From Streptomyces vinaceus (GTDB lineage Bacteria > Actinomycetota > Actinomycetes > Streptomycetales > Streptomycetaceae): a stretch of DNA of 64,000 nt. The translations under genes and the position numbers were made by a program. Of the stretch, positions 32,610 to 40,263 are shown piece after piece. The notes beneath the pieces are model-generated. The model worked only from the letters and a program-made list of their open reading frames with translations, did not search any database and was not told the origin of the DNA. The stretch is taken from assembly GCF_008704935.1 (NCBI RefSeq), contig NZ_CP023692.1:4330001-4394000 (forward strand). Direction: 5' to 3'. Each line of letters begins with the position of its first letter. Position 1 is the first letter of the stretch.

Positions 32610-33389
32610 ATGACCGTCCTGCTTCCCTCCACCCTGGCCGCCGCGGCCACCCACCGGCCCAGCGAGGGTTCGGTGCACTCCTGGGACCTGTCCACCGGCG
32701 TGGACGGCCCCGGGACCCGCTTCGTCACCTTCCTCGCCGGCTGCCCGCTGACCTGCCTGTACTGCCACAACCCCGACACCTGGCGGATGCGGGCCGGCGA
32801 ACGGACCTCCGCGGACGACGTCATCGCCGAGGCCCGTACGTACACGCGGTTCATCGCGGCATCGGGCGGCGGCGCCACCGTCTCCGGCGGCGAGCCGCTG
32901 CTCCAGCCCGTCTTCGCGGGCGAACTGCTGCACCGGATGAAGCACGAGCTGGGGCTGCACACCGCCCTGGACACCTCCGGCTTCCTCGGCGCACGGGCCA
33001 CCGACGCGCTGCTGCGCGACGTGGACCTCGTCCTCCTCGACGTCAAGTCCTGGGACCAGGAGACGTACCGGAGGGTGACCGGGCGGCCGCTCCGGCCGAC
33101 GCTGGACTTCGCCCGCCGCCTCGCCGGCCTCGGCAAGGAGGTGCACCTGCGCTTCGTGCTGGTGCCGGGGCTGACCGACGCCCGGGAGAACGTCGAGGGC
33201 GTCGCCGCCTTCGCCGTCGGCCTCGGCAACGTCTCCCGGGTCGACGTGCTGCCCTTCCACAAGCTGGGGGAGGGGAAATGGGAGGCGCTCGGCAAGGAGT
33301 TCACGCTGCACGGCACCCCGTCGCCGACGGCGGAGCAGGTCGCGGGGGCCAGGGCGGTCTTCGAGGCGCAGGGGCTGACGGCCGTCTGA
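32610..33389 (+). CDS. pflA: Pyruvate formate-lyase activating enzyme (radical SAM)
   Basis: A 259-residue radical SAM enzyme that installs the glycyl radical on PFL. The [4Fe-4S] motif Cys45-x3-Cys49-x2-Cys52 (AGCPLTCLYCHNPDTW) and the SAM-binding GGEPLLQP are intact, with TALDTSGF and KSWDQETYRRVTG following. Early residues GSVHSWDLSTGVDGPGTRFV are typical of PflA. Start at ATG 32610 with AAGGGG eight bases upstream; the upstream GTG 32601 is less likely. It forms a unit with pflB. The length is normal for the family. Confidence 0.94.
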   Translation: MTVLLPSTLAAAATHRPSEGSVHSWDLSTGVDGPGTRFVTFLAGCPLTCLYCHNPDTWRMRAGERTSADDVIAEARTYTRFIAASGGGATVSGGEPLLQPVFAGELLHRMKHELGLHTALDTSGFLGARATDALLRDVDLVLLDVKSWDQETYRRVTGRPLRPTLDFARRLAGLGKEVHLRFVLVPGLTDARENVEGVAAFAVGLGNVSRVDVLPFHKLGEGKWEALGKEFTLHGTPSPTAEQVAGARAVFEAQGLTAV

Positions 33390-33451
33390 GCCCTCACCCG
33401 TCCGGCCTACTTCCATATACGTCATAACGGGCTCAATCGGTACAGACCACC

Positions 33452-33464
33452 TAGCGTGGTGCTG
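33452..33464 (+). promoter_or_regulatory. Possible leaderless promoter of the molybdoenzyme operon
   Basis: TAGCGT (33452-33457) fits a Streptomyces -10 hexamer and ends six bases before the GTG start, with no ribosome site between. This layout suggests a leaderless transcript starting at the first codon. No good -35 is visible. Confidence 0.35.
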
Positions 33465-34609
33465 TGTCCGAGCCCTCAGAAGCCCTCGCCGCGGAGCCGC
33501 CCCCGCCACCGCCACCGCCCCAGCCCCCGTCCGCGCCTCCGCGTCCGGCCGCGCCGCCGCTGACGGGGACCCTTCCGCCGGCCGGGCCGTCCGTCACCGC
33601 GCGGGCGACACTCGCCGGAGTGGTCGTCTCCCTGCTGCTGATCGCCGCGATCGTGCTCGGCAGCCGGCTCCTGCGCGACTTCGACTCGGCGCTGCTGCCG
33701 TACGCCGTCGCCACCGTCTTCCTCGCCTTCGGCGTGGCCTACCGGTACACGGTCTGGGTCTCCGCGCCCGGAGCCCGGCGCCTGTTCAAGAAGGGCTTCG
33801 GCAGCTTCTTCTCCGCCGCGAACTTCCGCAAGGCGCCCACCGCCGTGCCGCGGATGATCGCCACCTACCTCGGGTTCCAGAAGTTCCTCGGCGCCCGCTC
33901 GCGCTCGCGCTGGGCCGCGCACCAGATGATCTTCTGGGGCTGCCTGCTGGCCGCGGCGATCACCTTCCCGCTGACCTGGGGCTGGTTCACCTTCACCTCC
34001 GCGACCGGCTCGGGACCCGGCTACGAGATGCGGATCTGGGGCTTCAAGGTCCTCGGCTTCGACGCGCTGAACGTCGTCGGCTGGCTGATGTTCCACGGCC
34101 TGGACATCGCCGCCGTGCTCGTCATCCCCGGGGCCTCGTACTTCCTGTGGCGGCGGATGAAGGACCGCGGGGCCATCACCGGCCAGCGCTTCGCCTATGA
34201 CCTGCTGCCGCTGATCTGCCTGATCGTGATCTCGGTGACCGGGCTGCTGCTGACCTTCTCTTCGATCTTCCTGCACGGCGGAGGCTACGAGTTCCTGGCG
34301 CTGCTGCACATGGTGTCGGTGGTGTTCACCCTCATCTACATCCCGTTCGGGAAGTTCTTCCACATCGTCCAGCGGCCCGCCGCCGTCGGCATGCAGCTGT
34401 TCAAGTACACGGCCCGCCAGGACGAGCAGGTCTTCGCCTGCAAGCGCTGCGGAGAGCCCGTCGACACCGCCCCGTACGTCGAGAACCTGCGCGCCACGAT
34501 GCAGGACCTGAAGCTCGACTTCAACGCCTTCGTCGAGTACTGCCCGCGCTGCAAGCGGGTCCTGCGCGGCAACGCGTACCTCGCGCACGTCAAGAAGGGC
34601 TTCAAGTGA
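33464..34609 (+). CDS. Cytochrome b-like membrane subunit with C-terminal Cys-pair domain
   Basis: A 381-residue membrane protein, first gene of a six-gene operon. A Pro-rich cytoplasmic N-terminus (about 45 residues) is followed by six or so helices carrying histidines well placed as heme ligands: His153 (WAAHQMIFWG), His211 (LMFHGLDIAA), His282 (ALLHMVSVVF) and His300 (KFFHIVQRPA). This is reminiscent of NarI/HdrE-type diheme quinol oxidases. The soluble C-terminus has two CxxC pairs, Cys326/Cys329 and Cys360/Cys363, suited to zinc or iron. Predicted role: take electrons from menaquinol and pass them to the Fe-S/Mo subunits. Automated pipelines may call it a transporter; the His pattern argues against that. 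Confidence 0.65.
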   Translation: MSEPSEALAAEPPPPPPPPQPPSAPPRPAAPPLTGTLPPAGPSVTARATLAGVVVSLLLIAAIVLGSRLLRDFDSALLPYAVATVFLAFGVAYRYTVWVSAPGARRLFKKGFGSFFSAANFRKAPTAVPRMIATYLGFQKFLGARSRSRWAAHQMIFWGCLLAAAITFPLTWGWFTFTSATGSGPGYEMRIWGFKVLGFDALNVVGWLMFHGLDIAAVLVIPGASYFLWRRMKDRGAITGQRFAYDLLPLICLIVISVTGLLLTFSSIFLHGGGYEFLALLHMVSVVFTLIYIPFGKFFHIVQRPAAVGMQLFKYTARQDEQVFACKRCGEPVDTAPYVENLRATMQDLKLDFNAFVEYCPRCKRVLRGNAYLAHVKKGFK

Positions 34610-36924
34610 CCGCGACCGACCCCGCCAAGCCGGCCGCCCTGCCCCTCGACCCGTCGATCGCCCCACCCGGCACGCGCAACTTCCGCGACGCGGGCGGCAT
34701 TCCGGCCGACCAGTGGCACGCCGACCAGAACGGCGAGACCCTCGTCCCCACCCACTGCTGCTTCTGCGGGGTGCAGTGCGGGATGTACCTGCGCGTGGAC
34801 CGCGGGGGCAAGGTCTTCGGCGTGGAACCCCGCAACCACGACATCAACCGGATGCGGCTGTGCCCCAAGGGCATCAACGCCTACCAGCAGGTCAACCACC
34901 CCGACCGGCTCACCGCCCCGCTGATGCGCCGCTCCCGCGACGAGGAGTTCCGCGCGTGCTCGTGGGAGGAGGCCCTGGACTTCACCGTCTCCGAGATCCG
35001 CCGCATCCAGGGCGCGTACGGGAACGACGCGTTCGGACTGCTCGGCGGCGCCAGCCTCTTCTCCGAGAAGACGTACCTGGTCGGCAAGTTCGCCCGGGTC
35101 GCGCTGAAGACCAAGCACGTCGACTACAACGGCCGCCTGTGCATGGTCAGCGCCGCGGGCGCCAACAAGCTCGCCTTCGGCATCGACCGGGCCGGCAACC
35201 CCTTCTCCGACATCCTCCTCACGGACTGCCTGCTCATCGCCGGGTCGAACGTGGGGGAGTGCTTCCCCGTGATGACCCAGTACCTGTGGGGCGCGCGGGA
35301 CCGCGGCGCCACGCTGATCGTGGTCGACCCGCGCGAGACGGCCATCGCCCGCACCGCCGACATCCACGTCGCGATCAAGCCCGGTACCGACTCCGCCTTC
35401 TTCAACGCCGTCCTCCACGTGGTCGTCGCCGAGGGGCTGACCGACGAGGCCTACCTCGCCGCGCACACCACCGGCTGGGACGAGGTCAAGGCGGCCGTCG
35501 CGCAGTACCCGCCCGCCCGCTCCGCCGAGATCTGCGGGGTCCCGGAGCAGCAGATCGTCCAGGTCGCGCGCGTCTTCGCCGGTGCGGGCAAGGCCATGGC
35601 CTGGCACGCCCGCGGCATCGAACACCACTCCCAGGGCGTCGAGAACTGCCTCTCCGTCATCAACCTGTGCGTGGCCACCGGCAACATCGGCAAGCCCGGC
35701 GCGGGCTACGGGACCATCACCGGCCAGGGCAACGGCCAGGGCGGCCGGGAGCACGGCCAGAAGTCCGACCTCCTCCCCGGCGGCCGCTCCATCACCAACC
35801 CGGAACACCGGGCGCAGATCTGCCGGATCTGGGGCATCGAGGAATCCGAACTGCCCGGCGCCGGCACCTCCATGATGGAGATGGTCTGGCAGATGCAGCG
35901 CAAGGAGATCCGCGGCCTCATCGGCATCTGCAACAACCCCTTCGTCTCCCTCCCCAACTACGCGGTGGTCAAGGACGGCTACGACACCACCGAGTTCCAC
36001 GCCCAGTTCGACTTCTTCCTCTCCGAGACCGCGGCCAACGCCCACGTCGTCTTCCCCGTCACCACCTGGGCCGAGGACGAGGGCGTGATGGCCAACGCCG
36101 AGGCCCGTGTGGTCAAGCACAACAAGGCCCAGGAGCCCCCGGCCGGGGTGCGCACCGACACCTGGGTCATGTGCGAGCTCGCCCGCAGGCTCGGCGCCGG
36201 TGAGCACTTCGACTTCCCCGGCTCCCGCGAGGTGTTCGAGGAGCTGCGGATCGCCTCCGCCGGCACGGTCAACGACTACTACGGCATCACCTACGACCGG
36301 CTGGAGGAGACCGGCGGGATCGCCTGGCCCTGCCCGTCCACCGAGCACCCGGGCACGCCCCGGCTCTTCGAGGACGGCCGGACCTACCACCCCGACGGAA
36401 AGATCCACCTCCAGGTCGTGGAGTGGCATCCGCCCATGGACGCCTACACCGACGAGTTCCCCCTCTCCCTCACCACCGGCCGCACCGTCGCGCACTTCCT
36501 CTCCGGCAACCAGACCCGCCGCCTGGGCGCCCTCGTCGAACAGACCCCCCGCCCCTGGGTGGAGGTCCACCCCTCGCACGGCTTCCAGAGCGGCGACCCG
36601 GTCCGGGTGGTCACCCGCCGCGGCAGCGAGGTCTTCCCGGCCCTGGTCACCGAGGCCATCCGCCCCGACACCGTCTTCATCCCGTACCACTGGCCCGTCC
36701 CGACGGCCGCGAACGCCCTGACCATCGACGCCCTCGACCCCCGCTCGAAGATCCCCGAGTACAAGGTCTGCGCCGCCCGGATCGAGGCCGCCGAGCGGGT
36801 CGACGAGGTGCCCGCGCCGCCCATGGCCCCTGGCCAGTCGGCCTATCCGGAGGCCCAGGCCTCCCGCACCGACCCCCTGCCCCCCACGTCCCCGCAGGGC
36901 CGTGGCACGGCGGAGAGGAGCTGA
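34606..36924 (+). CDS. Bis-MGD molybdenum oxidoreductase, Nas/Nap nitrate reductase-like
   Basis: A 772-residue catalytic subunit of the DMSO-reductase family. An N-terminal [4Fe-4S] site is formed by Cys51, Cys54, Cys58 and Cys86 (CCFCGVQCGMYL, MRLCPKG). The predicted Mo ligand is Cys179 in YNGRLCMVSAAG; Cys-Met here is typical of assimilatory/periplasmic nitrate reductases, whereas formate dehydrogenases have Cys/Sec-His. TGQGNGQGGREHGQ also resembles NasC-type enzymes. Cofactor-binding LLIAGSNVGECFPV, LIVVDPRETAIARTADIHVA and a C-terminal MopB domain (LSLTTGRTVAHFLSGNQTRR) are intact. There is no Tat signal, so it is cytoplasmic. GTG 34606 overlaps the preceding stop. Nitrate is the favoured substrate because narK is in the operon; formate cannot be excluded. 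Confidence 0.82.
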   Translation: MTATDPAKPAALPLDPSIAPPGTRNFRDAGGIPADQWHADQNGETLVPTHCCFCGVQCGMYLRVDRGGKVFGVEPRNHDINRMRLCPKGINAYQQVNHPDRLTAPLMRRSRDEEFRACSWEEALDFTVSEIRRIQGAYGNDAFGLLGGASLFSEKTYLVGKFARVALKTKHVDYNGRLCMVSAAGANKLAFGIDRAGNPFSDILLTDCLLIAGSNVGECFPVMTQYLWGARDRGATLIVVDPRETAIARTADIHVAIKPGTDSAFFNAVLHVVVAEGLTDEAYLAAHTTGWDEVKAAVAQYPPARSAEICGVPEQQIVQVARVFAGAGKAMAWHARGIEHHSQGVENCLSVINLCVATGNIGKPGAGYGTITGQGNGQGGREHGQKSDLLPGGRSITNPEHRAQICRIWGIEESELPGAGTSMMEMVWQMQRKEIRGLIGICNNPFVSLPNYAVVKDGYDTTEFHAQFDFFLSETAANAHVVFPVTTWAEDEGVMANAEARVVKHNKAQEPPAGVRTDTWVMCELARRLGAGEHFDFPGSREVFEELRIASAGTVNDYYGITYDRLEETGGIAWPCPSTEHPGTPRLFEDGRTYHPDGKIHLQVVEWHPPMDAYTDEFPLSLTTGRTVAHFLSGNQTRRLGALVEQTPRPWVEVHPSHGFQSGDPVRVVTRRGSEVFPALVTEAIRPDTVFIPYHWPVPTAANALTIDALDPRSKIPEYKVCAARIEAAERVDEVPAPPMAPGQSAYPEAQASRTDPLPPTSPQGRGTAERS

Positions 36925-36931
36925 CCCCGCC

Positions 36932-37531
36932 ATGATGGGCCGCACGATCTTCATCGACCCGGGGCGCTGCATCGGCTGCCAGGCCTGTGTCTCCGCCTGC
37001 CGCGAATGCGACTCCCACCGCGGCAAATCGATGATCCACCTGGACTACACCGACCCCGGCACGTCCGTCGCCTCCCTTCCGACCGTCTGCATGCACTGCG
37101 AGGACCCGGTCGCCCCGTGCGCCGAGGTCTGCCCCGCCGACGCGATCCTGGTGACCGCCGACGGCGTGGTCCAACAGGCCGACACCACCCGCTGCATCGG
37201 CTGCGCCAACTGCGTCAACGCCTGCCCCTTCGGAGTACCGAAGATCGACCTCCAGGCGAAGCTTCAGATGAAGTGCAACCTCTGCTACGACCGCACCGCC
37301 TACGGCCTGGCCCCGATGTGCGCGACCGTCTGCCCGACCGGGGCCCTCTTCTACGGAACCCTCGAAGAGCTCCAGGCCGAACGCCCCGGCGTCCAGGTCG
37401 CCGACTCCTTCGCCTTCGGTGACGTCATGGTCAGCACCGGCGTCGCGATGGTGGTTCCCGCCGACAAGGTCCAGTGGCCCGTCCCCGGCGGCCTGCCCGT
37501 CGTCGAGATCAACGGAGTGGATGTCCGATGA
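36932..37531 (+). CDS. Four-cluster [4Fe-4S] electron-transfer subunit
   Basis: A 199-residue ferredoxin-like protein of the DmsB/NrfC/PhsB type. Sixteen cysteines are arranged for four [4Fe-4S] clusters: Cys13-16-19-23 (CIGCQACVSAC), Cys53-56-63-67, Cys88-91-94-98 (CIGCANCVNACP) and Cys115-118-130-134. It should relay electrons between the membrane cytochrome and the molybdenum subunit. No signal peptide, so cytoplasmic like the catalytic protein. ATG 36932 (with a second ATG at 36935) has GAGGAG upstream, seven bases after the previous stop; its own stop overlaps the Rieske ATG. Confidence 0.88.
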   Translation: MMGRTIFIDPGRCIGCQACVSACRECDSHRGKSMIHLDYTDPGTSVASLPTVCMHCEDPVAPCAEVCPADAILVTADGVVQQADTTRCIGCANCVNACPFGVPKIDLQAKLQMKCNLCYDRTAYGLAPMCATVCPTGALFYGTLEELQAERPGVQVADSFAFGDVMVSTGVAMVVPADKVQWPVPGGLPVVEINGVDVR

Positions 37532-38181
37532 GCCTCACCGAACCGCCCCCGCCCGCCACGGGACCGGAACTCGCGGGAGAGGACGCCGCCGAGCGGCTGC
37601 GCGACCGGATCAGCGCGGACTCCCTCACCACCCGCCGCGACTACCTGCGGATCGTGGCCACCGTCTCCGGCGGCCTCGCCATCGGCGGTGTGGGCGTCGC
37701 CTCCGGCATCCTGCACCGGCACGGCGACGGTGACAGCCCGCCCCGGGCCAAGAAGGTCGCCGACCAGCTGGCGCCGGGCGAGTCCGTCGCCTTCCGCTTC
37801 CCCGGTGACGAGGACCGGGCCCTGGCCGTACGGCTGTCGGACGGTTCCCTCGTCGGCTACTCCGCCGTCTGCACCCACCTGGCCTGCGCCGTGCTGTGGC
37901 GCGAGGACCGGGGAGCCGACGGGGAGTTGTACTGCCCCTGCCACGAGGGCTTCTTCGACGCCCGCACCGGCGAGGTGACCGCGGGCCCGCCGCCGCGGCC
38001 CCTCCCCAGGATCTTCCTGACCGAGGAGGTCGACGGCAGCGTCTGGGCCGTCGCGACCGCCCGGTCGGGAGAGCCGGCGAGGGAGGCCCTGTGCCGGCAG
38101 TTCGGCGAGTCCCGCCCCGACATGGCCCGCAGGCTCGGCTGCGCCGGTGCCGACCGCGTCGCCGAGAGCAGGCGCACATGA
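37528..38181 (+). CDS. Rieske [2Fe-2S] protein with Tat-like signal
   Basis: A 217-residue Rieske iron-sulfur protein. A twin-arginine element TTRRDYLRIVATVSGG with the hydrophobic stretch GLAIGGVGVASGIL (about residues 36-62) suggests Tat-dependent membrane insertion with the domain outside. The cluster ligands are Cys115 and His117 (VCTHLAC) and Cys136 and His139 (CPCHEG); Cys120 and Cys138 provide the disulfide typical of high-potential bc1-type Rieske proteins. A Rieske partner is not part of ordinary Nar or Nas enzymes, so its place in this operon is unusual. ATG 37528 overlaps the upstream stop, and the 3' end overlaps the next ATG. Confidence 0.86.
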   Translation: MSLTEPPPPATGPELAGEDAAERLRDRISADSLTTRRDYLRIVATVSGGLAIGGVGVASGILHRHGDGDSPPRAKKVADQLAPGESVAFRFPGDEDRALAVRLSDGSLVGYSAVCTHLACAVLWREDRGADGELYCPCHEGFFDARTGEVTAGPPPRPLPRIFLTEEVDGSVWAVATARSGEPAREALCRQFGESRPDMARRLGCAGADRVAESRRT

Positions 38182-38546
38182 GCGACGGCGCCCTGCCTCC
38201 GCGCCCCGACTACCGACCGGGCAGTGCCCAGCCCCGGCTGAACCGGCCGGTGCGCGAGCGGTACCCGCAGATCCGCCCCACCAGCGGCTACGGCGACCCG
38301 CGGATCCGGCACACCGGCCCCGGCCCGGGCGCCGGCTCCGAACAGGAGCCGGAGCGCTCCTCGAAGCTCAACGCCCGTCTGGCTCTGGCGCTCACGGTCG
38401 TGATCGGCCAGCTCTGGGCGCTGACGGTGACCGTCAACGAGTGGATGGAGGGCAACACCGGCACGGCCTGGTGGGGTGCGGGATTCCTGATCCTGTCCTT
38501 CCTCGTCGTGCTGGGACTGTGGCTCCTCGACCCGAAGGACCGATGA
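38178..38546 (+). CDS. Small two-helix membrane protein of the molybdoenzyme operon
   Basis: A 122-residue protein with a Pro/Arg/Gly-rich cytoplasmic N-terminus (about 65 residues) and two predicted helices (LALALTVVIGQLWALTVTVN and WWGAGFLILSFLVVLGLWLL) ending in DPKDR. It is translationally coupled at both ends (ATGA with the Rieske gene and with narK). No cofactor ligands are evident. It may anchor or assemble the complex, or assist NarK. I do not recognise a family. Confidence 0.72.
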   Translation: MSDGALPPRPDYRPGSAQPRLNRPVRERYPQIRPTSGYGDPRIRHTGPGPGAGSEQEPERSSKLNARLALALTVVIGQLWALTVTVNEWMEGNTGTAWWGAGFLILSFLVVLGLWLLDPKDR

Positions 38547-39982
38547 CCATGTCCATACCCACCCCCACCCCCACCCCGTCCCGGGTGCGCTCGCACCGCC
38601 GCGAGACCTACAAGCCCGGCGCCACCATCGGTGACTGGCGGCCCGAGGACGAGGGCTTCTGGCAGTCCACCGGCCGCACCGTCGCCCAGCGCAACCTCTG
38701 GGTCTCGATTCCCGCGCTGATGCTCGGCTTCGTGGTCTGGCAGGTCTGGTCGGTCACCGTGGTCAAGCTGAACGACGTCGGCTTCGGCTTCTCGAAGTCG
38801 CAGCTGTTCTGGCTGACCGCCATCCCCGGCATCACCGGCGGCACCTTCCGGATCCTCTACACCTTCATCGGGCCGATCTTCGGCGAGCGGAAGTTCACCG
38901 CGTTCAGCACGATCATCCTGGTCGGGCCGATGCTGTGGCTGGGCTTTGCGCTCCAGGACACCGGCACCCCGTACTGGGAGCTGGCGCTGATCGCGGCCGT
39001 CTGCGGGATCGGCGGCGCGAACTTCGCCTCCTCGATGGCGAACATCGGCTTCTTCTTCCCCAAGAGGGAGAAGGGCAGCGCCAACGGGCTCAACGGAGGC
39101 CTCGGCAACCTCGGAGTGAGCGTGGTCCAGCTGGTCGCCCCGCTGGTGGTCACCGCCGCCGTGCTCGGCGCGCCCGCGGGCGGCCCCCAGCACGACGCGA
39201 GGAAGAACACCGACATCTGGCTCCAGAACGGCGCGTTCCTCTGGGTGCCCCTGCTGGTGATCATGGCGCTGCTCGCCTGGTTCCTGATGAACGACCTCCG
39301 GGTGGCCGCGGCCCCCTTCAGCCAGCAGAAGATCATCTTCAAGCGCAAGCACAACTGGCTGATGACCTGGCTCTACGTCGGCACCTTCGGGTCCTTCATC
39401 GGCTTCGCGGCGGGCCTGCCCCTGCTGATCAAGAACAATTTCGAGGCGCAGGGCTACCAGGCGACCACCTATGCCTGGATCGGTCCGTTCATCGGCGCGC
39501 TCATGCGCTGGGCCGGCGGCTGGCTCTCCGACAAGATGGGCGGCGCCAGGGTCACGATGCTGTCGTTCGTCGGCATGGCCGCGGCCCTGGTCGTGGTGAT
39601 CTTCGCGCTGCCCTCGGGTGGCGACCAGGGCAGCTTCTGGGCCTTCTTCATCGGCTTCCTCGCCGCCTTCGCCTTCTCCGGGCTGGGCAACGGATCGACC
39701 TTCCGGCAGATCCCGGTGATCTTCCGGGACCAGCACATGCGGCAGGCCGAGGGCGGGGGCCCGGAGGCGCAGGCCGCGGCGCTGAAGCAGTCGGAGATGG
39801 AGGCGGGCGCCGTCACCGGCTTCTCCTCCGCCATCGCCGCCTACGGGTTCTTCTTCATCCCCGCGATGTTCGCCGCGATGACCGTCACGAGCGCCCTGTG
39901 GCTCTTCATCGGCTTCTACGCCACCTGTCTCGCCGTGTGCTGGTGGTTCTACGCCCGCCCGGGCGCAGAGGCCCCGAGCTGA
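38543..39982 (+). CDS. narK: NarK-type nitrate/nitrite transporter (copy 2)
   Basis: A 479-residue nitrate/nitrite porter, last gene of the operon, with about 12 helices. It shares long stretches with the copy at 28567: VWQVWSVTVVKLNDVGFGFS, IPGITGGTFRILYTFIGPIF, FSQQKIIFKRKHNWLMTWLY and GNGSTFRQIPVIFRDQHM. The hydrophilic loop near residue 215 (APAGGPQHDARKN) differs. ATG 38543 overlaps the stop of the small membrane protein gene, so its production is coupled to the redox subunits. This is the strongest contextual evidence that the molybdoenzyme handles nitrate. Confidence 0.93.
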   Translation: MTMSIPTPTPTPSRVRSHRRETYKPGATIGDWRPEDEGFWQSTGRTVAQRNLWVSIPALMLGFVVWQVWSVTVVKLNDVGFGFSKSQLFWLTAIPGITGGTFRILYTFIGPIFGERKFTAFSTIILVGPMLWLGFALQDTGTPYWELALIAAVCGIGGANFASSMANIGFFFPKREKGSANGLNGGLGNLGVSVVQLVAPLVVTAAVLGAPAGGPQHDARKNTDIWLQNGAFLWVPLLVIMALLAWFLMNDLRVAAAPFSQQKIIFKRKHNWLMTWLYVGTFGSFIGFAAGLPLLIKNNFEAQGYQATTYAWIGPFIGALMRWAGGWLSDKMGGARVTMLSFVGMAAALVVVIFALPSGGDQGSFWAFFIGFLAAFAFSGLGNGSTFRQIPVIFRDQHMRQAEGGGPEAQAAALKQSEMEAGAVTGFSSAIAAYGFFFIPAMFAAMTVTSALWLFIGFYATCLAVCWWFYARPGAEAPS

Positions 39983-40049
39983 CCCCGGGCCGGGACCGGG
40001 GCCGGAGCGGGCTCGCGGGCCGGGGCCGGGGCGGCCGTACTCTGGAGCC

Positions 40050-40259
40050 ATGAGCACCGCTTCCGACCCGCAGCCCCCGCAGTCCCGGCCCGAGGCCGCG
40101 CCCGCACCGCGGGCCAAGCCCCGGCTCGTCTTCGACGACCCGCTGGACCAGCAGTCCTCCGACGACACCGACCGCGGGTGGGGCGAGCGGCCGGCCTCCG
40201 CCGGGAGCGCGGCCGACCTGGCCCGCTTCCTCGACGAGAAGCCGCCGCACCACGTCTGA
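40050..40259 (+). CDS. Small hypothetical protein
   Basis: A 69-residue polar, probably disordered protein (Pro/Ala/Arg-rich start, then LVFDDPLDQQSSDDTDRGWG and ADLARFLDEKPPHHV). Start ATG 40050 with a GGAGC upstream. It is convergent with mscL, with only four bases between the stops. The C-terminal DLARFLDEKPPH segment looks conserved-type, but I do not recognise the family. Confidence 0.6.
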   Translation: MSTASDPQPPQSRPEAAPAPRAKPRLVFDDPLDQQSSDDTDRGWGERPASAGSAADLARFLDEKPPHHV

Positions 40260-40263
40260 CCTG

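Noticed and set aside
30099..33515. 1138-codon minus-strand frame opposite pflB and pflA
   Set aside because: Antisense to two enzymes with intact catalytic motifs; composition is Val/Gly/Arg/His-rich shadow sequence.
35129..35152. Selenocysteine at the catalytic position of the molybdoenzyme
   Set aside because: The codon at residue 179 is TGC (Cys), there is no in-frame TGA, and no selenocysteine machinery is in the window.
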